This document shows, piece after piece, positions 1-5,306 of a stretch of 5,306 nt of DNA; position 1 is the stretch's first letter, and each line of letters begins with the position of its first letter. This stretch comes from Pseudomonadota bacterium (GTDB lineage Bacteria > Pseudomonadota > Gammaproteobacteria > Xanthomonadales > Xanthomonadaceae), in the NCBI GenBank assembly GCA_023438325.1, contig JAEXRB010000364.1, forward strand, positions 1-5,306, in the 5' to 3' direction. Below the pieces are notes generated by a model, which ran no database searches, was not told where the DNA came from, and worked only from the letters and a program-made list of their open reading frames with translations. Both the position numbers and the translations under genes were made by a program.

Positions 1-1537
1 ATTCCAGCCCGGCGTAGCGGCCCACGCCGTGATCTTCATGCACGATGGGCGAGCCGATCGAAATTTCCGAAAGATCGCGCAGGATGGTGTCAGGATCGCG
101 CCCGACACGGCTGCGACGACGCGGCGCATTGGCGCGTTCGGGGTAGAACTGGCGCTCGGTCAGCACGCACAACGCAGGCTCAGCGAGTGCAAAGCCGTCT
201 TCCAGCGCGGCCACGGTGATGGCATAGCGCGACGCATCCGCGCCGGTCTGGAAGGTGTTCCAGTCGGGTACGGTTTCCGGCTTGAGGTCGAGCAGGCCGA
301 GTGTGTCGATCAGGGCCTCGCGTCGTCCGGGTGAATCCGCGGCGATCAACACGCGGCCCGGATAACTGTCGAGGAAGCTGCGCAACGCCGAGGCACTGGC
401 CTCGCCCTTCTGCACCAGGGGCAGCGCCGGTGCGGGCGCATCGCCAAGCGCGTGCGCCGATTCCCAGCGTGCATGCTCGCGGCCGAGCACTTCGATGCGG
501 CGGCGCAGGTTGAGTGCCTCGCGCAGTGATTCGGGTGACAGGAACAATTCGGCCGGCGGCAACATCGGGCGTTCCACGTCGTGCCGGCGCTGTTCGTAGC
601 GCTCGCCGGTCTGTGTCCAGAAATGCTCCGATGCTTCCAGCGCGCCTTCACCCACGAGGCACAGGCTGTCGCTGCCAAGGTAATCGAACAGCGTGGCGGT
701 CTGTTCGAAGAACATCGGCAGGTAGTACTCGATGCCGGCGGCGGCACCGCCTTCCTTCATGTCCTGATACAGCGGGCAGCGGCGCGGATCGATGGGGAAG
801 CGCTCGCGCAACAGACTGCGGAAGTTGCGCGTGGCTTCTTCATCGAGCGGAAATTCGCGTGCCGGCAGCAGCCTGACTGCATCCACTTTGTGCAGCGAGC
901 GTTGGGTTTCCGGGTCGAAGGTGCGGATCGAATCCACGTCCTCGTCCAGCAGTTCGACGCGATACGGCTCGGCGCTGCCCATCGGGAAGATGTCCAGCAG
1001 CGCGCCACGCACGGCGAAGTCGCCCGGATCCAGCACTTGCGGCACGTTGCGATAACCCGCCGCTTCCAGCCGGCGCTTCTCGTTTTCCAGAGACAGGCGC
1101 TGGCCTTGTTCCACCACCAGTGCCTGGCCTGCGATGAATCCCGTCGGAGCCAGCCGTTGCATCAAGGTGGCGACCGGCACCACCAGCACGCCGCGACGCA
1201 TGGACGGCAGCCGATACAGCGTGGCCACACGGCGCGAGACGATGTCCGGCTGCGGGCCGAACAGGTCGTAAGGCAGGGTTTCCCAATCCGGGAACGGCAG
1301 CACCGGAAGTTGCGGCGCGAACACGGAAAGCTCGGCTTCCAGCGCGTGCGCGGCATGGCTATCGCGGGTGATGGCAATCAACACCCCGTCGTGCGCCTGT
1401 GCAGCGCTGGCAACCATCAGCGACAGGGCACTGAAACTGGCTGGCGCGCGCCAGTCGGCACGCTTCTGACTGCCGTGCGGCAGGGGTGGGTTCGGAATGG
1501 TGTTCAACGAAAAACCGGCGTGGAGCGAGCCGGTCAT
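1..1537 (-). CDS. mfd: Transcription-repair coupling factor Mfd, N-terminal 512 residues (runs off the left edge)
   Basis: Mfd is a cytoplasmic DNA translocase that removes RNA polymerase stalled at lesions and recruits UvrA for nucleotide excision repair. The minus strand is open from 1537 to the window edge without a stop. The product aligns by eye with E. coli Mfd: FPDWETLPYD (about residues 82-91), a VATLYRLPSMRRGVLVVP stretch (104-121), DFAVRGALLDIFPMGS (173-188), AGIEYYLPMFF (267-277), FLDSYPGRVLIAADSPGRREAL (388-409) and HEDHGVGRYAG (500-510). These cover the UvrB-like UvrA-binding module, domain 3 and the first residues of the CarD-like RNA-polymerase-interacting domain. The helicase motor lies beyond the window, so somewhat under half of a roughly 1150-residue family protein is seen. 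The ATG at 1535-1537 is the first in frame but has no clear Shine-Dalgarno. A TTG at 1505-1507, before the conserved proline-rich start, is an alternative. Family identity is very secure and the exact start is not. Confidence 0.96.
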   Translation of the reverse strand, partial: MTGSLHAGFSLNTIPNPPLPHGSQKRADWRAPASFSALSLMVASAAQAHDGVLIAITRDSHAAHALEAELSVFAPQLPVLPFPDWETLPYDLFGPQPDIVSRRVATLYRLPSMRRGVLVVPVATLMQRLAPTGFIAGQALVVEQGQRLSLENEKRRLEAAGYRNVPQVLDPGDFAVRGALLDIFPMGSAEPYRVELLDEDVDSIRTFDPETQRSLHKVDAVRLLPAREFPLDEEATRNFRSLLRERFPIDPRRCPLYQDMKEGGAAAGIEYYLPMFFEQTATLFDYLGSDSLCLVGEGALEASEHFWTQTGERYEQRRHDVERPMLPPAELFLSPESLREALNLRRRIEVLGREHARWESAHALGDAPAPALPLVQKGEASASALRSFLDSYPGRVLIAADSPGRREALIDTLGLLDLKPETVPDWNTFQTGADASRYAITVAALEDGFALAEPALCVLTERQFYPERANAPRRRSRVGRDPDTILRDLSEISIGSPIVHEDHGVGRYAGLE

Positions 1538-1798
1538 TTTACTTCAGCGCCGATGCGACAGTGGCCTGCGGCGTTTTGCAGATCAGGAACATCCGCTGCG
1601 GCATGGGAGAAATGAGCGCCCGCGTGCCGAGGCGCTGCGTGATTTTCATCGATGGCCGCGGTGCAGAGAATCGCCGCCTCGCGCAACCATGGTGTGAAGC
1701 GGGTATTGGAACGCACGAAGTCTGAGGTGCTGGGGGCCGAGTCGGTGCGATGACGAAGGATGCGCAGCGCGGGCTCTCGCCGATCACGCGGCGGGATG
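1538..1798. other. Intergenic stretch upstream of mfd, no convincing gene
   Basis: This stretch of about 260 bases lies between the stop of the sigma-factor remnant and the mfd start. It should hold the mfd promoter if mfd is not co-transcribed with the remnant. Short open frames exist on both strands. One on the minus strand has an ATG at 1649 and ends at a TAA at 1539-1541, one base before the mfd ATG. None has a ribosome binding site or a recognisable product. The only promoter-like string I see is a TAAAAT on the minus strand (1541 to 1536) that overlaps the annotated mfd ATG. It has no good -35 box at 16-18 bases. I see no hairpin terminator here. Confidence 0.5.
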
Positions 1799-2170
1799 TC
1801 AGCGTCGCGGGGGATCTTCTGCGATGGGTTGGAGGCGTTGATCCGACGCATCGAGTGCGCGTTCCAGCGCTTCCATCTGGCGTGCGGTGCGTGGGCGTGG
1901 CGGGCGATCGCCGAATACGGCGCGTGCGGCGGCGAGGTCTGATCGAGCACGCGCCGTGTCGCCACCATCGAGTGCGTGCATGCCAAGCGTGGCAGAGGTT
2001 TCAGCCACATCCGGGTTGCCGGGAACGGTGGGCGTGAGGGTCTGGTCGCGCTGTCCGAGTTGGGAGGACGCGAGCCGGCGCAGTTCCGGGTAAACACGTC
2101 GAAACACCGCGCTCATTGCCGCCGCATCGCCCTTCGCCGAGCGTGACAGCAGTTCGGTGATCTCGCCCAT
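1799..2170 (-). pseudogene. ECF sigma factor N-terminus fused in frame to an unrelated tail (deletion remnant)
   Basis: This is a 123-codon frame starting at the ATG at 2168-2170. Residues 1-49 (MGEITELLSR through VYPELRRLASSQLG to QTLTPTV) match the start of Sigma70_ECF (PF07638) sigma factors, where the usual continuation is a LVHEAYLRL-like sequence. Here the match stops at about base 2024. Residues 50-123 read NPDVAETSATLGMHALDGG, then an Ala/Arg-rich helical stretch with FGDRPPRPRTARQ, ending EDPPRR. That tail looks like the end of a tetratricopeptide or Ser/Thr-kinase protein, often encoded just downstream of such sigma factors. Most of sigma region 2 and all of region 4 are gone, so it cannot act as a sigma factor. 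The simplest reading is one in-frame deletion joining two neighbouring genes. The sigma match is strong; the origin of the tail is inferred from its style. No Shine-Dalgarno is evident. It could still be translated as a small fusion protein. Confidence 0.72.
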
Positions 2171-2210
2171 GCGCCGGCTTCGGGTGGCCTGCGGCGATGG
2201 TACATCCGGG

Positions 2211-2236
2211 CGGCCCCGCACCCGAGTGCGGGGCCG
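2211..2236 (-). terminator. Perfect 11-bp GC-rich hairpin after copB
   Basis: An inverted repeat of 11 bp (2211-2221 with 2226-2236) encloses a 4-base loop, and nearly every pair is G-C. It starts 16 bases past the copB stop and lies before the sigma-factor remnant, where an operon terminator is expected. No T-run follows on either strand, so it is not a textbook intrinsic terminator. It could instead protect the cop mRNA 3' end or attenuate read-through. The structure is seen directly; the role is inferred from position. Confidence 0.55.
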
Positions 2237-2251
2237 GTCACATGGGGGCGA

Positions 2252-3277
2252 TCAGAACCAGAATCGCAGGCCCGCCACCCACTGTCCGCCCTTTTCTTGC
2301 GCGTGCACGTTGCCGCCGCCGTGCCAGACATAGCCGACGTAGGGCGCGATATCGGGGCGGATTTCGTAACGCAGTTTCAGCGCGGCTTCAAGGCCGTTCC
2401 AGCCGGATTCAATGCCATGGCGCGTGTCGTCGCGGGCGGTGAAGCTGGTGCCGAGCGATGGCGTGAGGATCCATTGGTAGGTGAACAGAAGTTCGTATTC
2501 GGCCTCCAGATGCAGTTCGGCTTTGCCGTGGCCGCCCAGATACAGCATGGCATCCACTTCGAACTGATAAGGCGCAAGCCCTTGCACGCCCAGTGCTGCC
2601 CGGGTTTGCGACGGGCCGGGCCGAGTGTCGTGCCGGATGCCGGCGACGGTGTCCCACCATGGCCCGATGGCGTGGCCCCAGAGGGCTTCGACGCTGGCGT
2701 TGAGGGTGCGGCCGGTGCGACGTTCGCCGGAGGTTTTCAGCCAGAGTTTGTCGATGTCGCGACCGATCCAGGTGGTGCTGTTCCATGCAAACGCGTTACT
2801 GCCGCCGTCACGCGCACGACGCCATTCCAGGCCATCGAACAAGGTGCGGAAGTGGATTGCCTCGTCATCCATGCCGTGATCGGCCATGGTCATGTCGCCG
2901 AGGTCGGGGAAGGCCGCGGCGCGGTCGGCATCGGTGATGGGAGGAAATACCGGGCGGCTGGCATGGTGATCGGCGTGGCCGCTGTGATCGTGTTTGGAGT
3001 GATCGTGCCCGGCGTGGGCGGAATGATCGTGAGCCTTGTTGCCTGAAGGCGCATGCTCGGCATGGGTGCCGCGATTGTGCTTGGAATGATCGTGCCCGGC
3101 GTGGGCGGAGTGATCGTGTTGTTCCGCCGCTTGCGCCTTCGCGCCGGCCTTGTCGGGCGCGTGATGTTGATGGGCGGCATGATCGTGTCGGGAATGGTCA
3201 TGCGACTGCGCGTGCGCAGGGCTGCTCACTGCGCAGCCGAGCGCGATGTAGAGCGGAGAAAGGATGAGCTGTTTCAT
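2252..3277 (-). CDS. copB: Copper resistance protein CopB, outer membrane, with His-rich N-terminal region
   Basis: The 341-residue product belongs to the CopB family (PF05275), outer-membrane proteins of Pseudomonas/Xanthomonas copper-resistance operons thought to bind or limit entry of copper. It has a signal peptide of about 23 residues with likely cleavage after A-H-A. Residues 26-108 are extremely His-rich, dominated by HDHS, HAGH and SKH units, with a 29-residue-spaced duplication. An MxMxDHGMDD stretch (129-138) precedes the conserved barrel part. FRTLFDGLEWRR (143-154), the WIGRDIDKLWLK region (170-181), DTRPGPSQTRAALGVQGLAPY (217-237) and the APYVGYVWHGG segment (311-321) are typical of the family. 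The protein ends in an aromatic LRFWF, as outer-membrane barrels do. The ATG overlaps the copA stop by four bases and has a GGAGG at 3285-3289, seven bases upstream, so it is translationally coupled to copA. A single Cys at residue 15 is not in a standard lipobox. Confidence 0.95.
   Translation of the reverse strand: MKQLILSPLYIALGCAVSSPAHAQSHDHSRHDHAAHQHHAPDKAGAKAQAAEQHDHSAHAGHDHSKHNRGTHAEHAPSGNKAHDHSAHAGHDHSKHDHSGHADHHASRPVFPPITDADRAAAFPDLGDMTMADHGMDDEAIHFRTLFDGLEWRRARDGGSNAFAWNSTTWIGRDIDKLWLKTSGERRTGRTLNASVEALWGHAIGPWWDTVAGIRHDTRPGPSQTRAALGVQGLAPYQFEVDAMLYLGGHGKAELHLEAEYELLFTYQWILTPSLGTSFTARDDTRHGIESGWNGLEAALKLRYEIRPDIAPYVGYVWHGGGNVHAQEKGGQWVAGLRFWF
2986..3118 (-). repeat. Two 46-base direct repeats in the His-rich region of copB
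   Basis: Bases 2986-3031 and 3073-3118 differ at only 4 of 46 positions and are offset by 87 bases, exactly 29 codons. They encode HDHSAHAGHDHSKH at residues 54-67 and again at 83-96. The intervening residues differ. This looks like an in-frame duplication or slippage that enlarged the metal-binding region. Confidence 0.85.
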
Positions 3278-5085
3278 GCCGGCTCCTCCACGCGCACTTC
3301 GCGGAACATGCCGGTTTCCATGTGATAGAGCAGGTGGCAGTGGAACGCCCAGCGGCCCAGTGCATCGGCCGTGACGCGGAAACTGCGGCGGGTTCCCGGC
3401 GGCACGGTGATGGTGTGTTTGCGCACCAGGAAGTTGCCGTGCTCATCTTCCAGATCGCTCCACAGACCGTGCAGATGGATGGGATGTTCCATCATGGTGT
3501 CGTTGACCAGCACGATGCGGACGCGCTCGCCGTAGATCAGTCGCAGCGGTTCGGCACTGGAGAACTTGATGCCGTCGAACGACCACGAAAAGCGTTCCAT
3601 GTGGCCGGTGAGGTGAAGTTCGATGGTGCGACTGGGTTCGCGCCCGTCCGGATCGTGGAAGGTGCTGCGCAGTTGCGAATAGGTGAGGGTGTCGCGGCCG
3701 TTGTCGCGCAGGCCGATGCCTGGATCGTCGAGTTTCGGCTCGGGCATCATGGTCTGCATGTCCACGTGCGGATTGTTGGTTTCGCTGGCCGGATGCGATG
3801 GCATGGTCATGCCGGACATGGCATGGCCTTCGTGCCCCGCATGACCTGCGTGCATGTCATGACCGGCGTGAGGATCGGCAGCGTGGCTCATCTGCGCATG
3901 ATCACCATGATCGTCATGTGCGCCATGGTCGTGCCCCATGTCGGCCATGGTGAGGTACACGGGCTTGTCCAGATCGGGGATTGCAGCTTCCATGCCGGCG
4001 CGCGGTGCGAGCGTGGCGCGAGCGTAGCCGCTGCGATCGTAGTTCTGCGCGAAGATGGTGTAGGCGCGTTCCTCGGCAGGCTCCACGATCACGTCGTAGG
4101 TTTCAGCCACCGCGATGCGGATTTCATCCACGGACACCGGGTGCACCGGCTGGCCATCCGCGGCGATCACGGTGAGCTTCAGGCCGGGAATGCGCAGGTC
4201 GAAATAACTCATGGCCGAACCGTTGATCAGGCGCAGCAATACGCGTTCGCCGGGCTCGAACAGGCCGGTCCAGTTGCTGGCAGGCGTCATGCCGTTGGCA
4301 AGATAGGTGTATTCGAAGCCGTTCACATCGGCCAGATCGCTCGGGCTCATGCGCATCTGGCCCCAGCCCTTGCGGTCTTCGATGGTTGCCGCCCAGCCGT
4401 GCTCGCGTACATCGGCAAAAAAATCCGGCACGGTGAGTTTGCGGCGGTTGTAGTAGTGCGCGTGCTTTTTGAGCCGCGCCAGCAGGCGGTGCGGGTTGAG
4501 ATCAGTCCAGTCGGAAAACAGGATGACGTGCTCGCGATCCCAGGCCTTGGATGCGGCATCGCGCGGTTCCACGATCATCGCGCCATACATGCCCACCTGT
4601 TCCTGTGCCCCGGAATGGCTGTGGTACCAGTAGGTGCCGTGCTGCTTGAGGCGGTAGCGATAGGTGAAGGTTTCGCCGGGGTGGATGCCGTGGAAGCTGA
4701 AGCCGGGCACGCCGTCCATGTTGGCCGGCAAAAGGATGCCGTGCCAGTGGATGGAAGTGTCCACGTCGAGCGTGTTGTGCACGCGGATGATGAGGTCTTC
4801 GCCTTCGCGGAATCGAAGGATCGGGGCTGGCAATGAGCCATTGATGGTGGTGGCGCGGCGTGCCTTGCCGGTGTAGTTCACCAGCGTTTCGCCAACGGAA
4901 AGATCCAGTTCCGGGCCATCGAGAATCACGGGCTGCCCGGCCAGCGGCAGTTGTGGTGCGCGAGCATGGGCGAAGGCGGGGAGCCCGGTGGCTGCGGCCA
5001 CGCTGCCCAGGGCGATGCCCTGCACGAAACGACGACGTGAAAGTACCTCCGCGCCGGGCACGGTGGGTATGAAGCGGTGTGACAT
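3274..5085 (-). CDS. copA: CopA-family multicopper oxidase, Tat-exported
   Basis: This 603-residue periplasmic multicopper oxidase of the copper-resistance CopA family oxidises Cu(I) to the less toxic Cu(II) and binds extra copper. The N-terminus carries a Tat signal, SRRRFVQG with the arginines at about residues 17-19, then a hydrophobic stretch ending AFAHA. All copper motifs are intact: HWH (113-115), HSH (155-157), HPIHLH (534-539) and HCHLLYHMETGM (582-593). The type 1 ligands are inferred as H534, C583, H588 and M593. Between cupredoxin domains 2 and 3, residues about 380-431 are dense in His and Met. The length matches the family. I chose the ATG at 5083-5085 because a GGAG at 5093-5096 lies seven bases upstream and it places the Tat motif correctly. 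The frame is open 16 codons further, but that extension has no such support. The stop overlaps the copB start by four bases. Confidence 0.97.
   Translation of the reverse strand: MSHRFIPTVPGAEVLSRRRFVQGIALGSVAAATGLPAFAHARAPQLPLAGQPVILDGPELDLSVGETLVNYTGKARRATTINGSLPAPILRFREGEDLIIRVHNTLDVDTSIHWHGILLPANMDGVPGFSFHGIHPGETFTYRYRLKQHGTYWYHSHSGAQEQVGMYGAMIVEPRDAASKAWDREHVILFSDWTDLNPHRLLARLKKHAHYYNRRKLTVPDFFADVREHGWAATIEDRKGWGQMRMSPSDLADVNGFEYTYLANGMTPASNWTGLFEPGERVLLRLINGSAMSYFDLRIPGLKLTVIAADGQPVHPVSVDEIRIAVAETYDVIVEPAEERAYTIFAQNYDRSGYARATLAPRAGMEAAIPDLDKPVYLTMADMGHDHGAHDDHGDHAQMSHAADPHAGHDMHAGHAGHEGHAMSGMTMPSHPASETNNPHVDMQTMMPEPKLDDPGIGLRDNGRDTLTYSQLRSTFHDPDGREPSRTIELHLTGHMERFSWSFDGIKFSSAEPLRLIYGERVRIVLVNDTMMEHPIHLHGLWSDLEDEHGNFLVRKHTITVPPGTRRSFRVTADALGRWAFHCHLLYHMETGMFREVRVEEPA
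3277..3289 (-). promoter_or_regulatory. Ribosome binding site and coupled start of copB inside the end of copA
   Basis: GGAGGAG (minus strand, 3289 to 3283) lies in the last codons of copA, five to seven bases before the copB ATG at 3275-3277. That ATG shares four bases with the copA TGA. This fixes the copB start and indicates translational coupling of the two proteins. Confidence 0.8.
3802..3957 (-). other. His/Met-rich copper-binding insert encoded within copA
   Basis: These codons encode about residues 377-428 of CopA, beginning M-A-D-M-G-H-D-H-G and running through repeated HAGH and HDMHAGH units to a SGMTM end. Such His/Met-rich loops between the second and third cupredoxin domains are known in CopA proteins and proposed to bind additional copper ions. 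The composition is seen directly; binding is inferred. Confidence 0.75.
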
Positions 5086-5092
5086 GAAAATT

Positions 5093-5096
5093 CTCC
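5093..5096 (-). promoter_or_regulatory. Ribosome binding site of copA
   Basis: GGAG lies seven bases upstream of the ATG at 5083-5085. It decides the start of copA in favour of the 603-residue form over the open upstream extension. Confidence 0.75.
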
Positions 5097-5148
5097 GCGA
5101 AGGAAGCGCAGGGTGCGCCCGGTGCAGGCGCAAATGGAAACGGCGTTC

Positions 5149-5306
5149 TTATGCGGGAATGGGTGGGCGCAGATCGGGCAGGGAGAAAGCGGTCGGCGCG
5201 TTGTCGCTGTCGGGCGTCAGGTGGCGGTTTTGCGGCGCCACCGAAGACACGGCGATGGCTTGCGCGGGTAGTGCCGAGCCGGCCATCGAGCAGCCCCAAT
5301 CGCAGG
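5149..5306 (-). CDS. C-terminal part of a small Cys-containing protein upstream of copA (possibly CopL-like), partial
   Basis: The minus strand is open from the right edge to a TAA at 5149-5151, giving at least 51 residues. The visible part starts CDWGCSMAGSALPAQAI and ends SLPDLRPPIPA. Third codon positions are strongly G/C, as in the neighbouring genes, which supports real coding. It ends 63 bases before the copA start on the same strand, so it is probably the first or an earlier gene of the same operon. In Xanthomonas and relatives a small Cys-rich protein, CopL, required for copper-dependent copAB expression, occupies exactly this place. The paired cysteines and Pro-rich end fit such a protein, but the N-terminus is outside the window. 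The assignment rests mainly on context. A DUF2946-type small metal-related protein is another possibility. Confidence 0.55.
   Translation of the reverse strand, partial: CDWGCSMAGSALPAQAIAVSSVAPQNRHLTPDSDNAPTAFSLPDLRPPIPA

Noticed and set aside
581..1615. A 344-codon open frame on the plus strand opposite mfd
   Set aside because: It lies antisense to clear Mfd coding sequence, has low-complexity composition and no family match.
1539..1649. A possible 36-codon small protein ending one base before the mfd ATG
   Set aside because: It has no ribosome binding site, no recognisable motif, and could easily be chance.
1534..2097. A 187-codon minus-strand frame whose TGA overlaps the mfd ATG by four bases
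   Set aside because: The overlap looks like operon coupling. However, the product is Arg/Pro/His-rich with no family resemblance and runs out of frame through the sigma-factor remnant.
2297..3046. A 249-codon open frame on the plus strand opposite copB
   Set aside because: Its Val/Gly-rich repeats are simply the complement of the His-rich copB codons.
2986..3118. A short CRISPR-like repeat pattern
   Set aside because: The repeats are in frame with copB, encode His-rich protein, and number only two.
3322..4836. A 504-codon open frame on the plus strand opposite copA
   Set aside because: It is fully antisense to a gene with intact copper-ligand motifs. The product has no recognisable domain and mirrors the codon pattern of copA, a common effect in high-GC genes.
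4502..5299. A 265-codon minus-strand frame spanning the copA start and upstream region
   Set aside because: It overlaps copA in another frame and has Arg/His/Pro-rich shadow composition. The real upstream gene is in a different frame ending at 5149.

Overview
The window looks like part of the chromosome of a high-GC gammaproteobacterium. The Lysobacterales (Xanthomonadales: Rhodanobacteraceae or Lysobacteraceae) are the best guess. The N-terminal style of Mfd, the copA-copB arrangement and the ECF sigma type all fit that group. This is judged from remembered family sequences, not from a search. Everything I can support lies on the minus strand, so the window reads right to left.

Right part (5306 to 2252): a copper-resistance operon. 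At the right edge is the 3' end of a small gene whose visible product begins with a C-D-W-G-C cysteine motif, possibly a CopL-like leader protein. After a 63-base gap comes copA, a Tat-exported multicopper oxidase with all four copper-ligand motifs and a His/Met-rich insert. Its stop codon overlaps by four bases the start of copB, an outer-membrane copper protein with a very His-rich N-terminal half. Export of both proteins points to periplasmic and outer-membrane handling of excess copper: oxidation of Cu(I) by CopA and metal binding by the His-rich stretches. A perfect 11-bp hairpin follows copB.

Middle part (2170 to 1538): a 123-codon open frame that looks like a deletion remnant. Its first 49 codons match the N-terminus of an ECF sigma factor of the Sigma70_ECF (PF07638) type. 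The homology stops inside the conserved QTL-PT motif and continues in frame into an unrelated Ala/Arg-rich helical tail. The tail resembles the end of the TPR-type kinases that often accompany such sigma factors. About 260 bases without a convincing gene separate it from mfd.

Left part (1537 to 1): the first 512 codons of mfd, the transcription-repair coupling factor, running off the left edge.

I see no tRNA, rRNA, CRISPR array, insertion sequence or phage gene. The two most unusual things are the sigma-factor chimera and the internally duplicated His-rich metal-binding region of CopB. I do not see a clear new multi-gene system.
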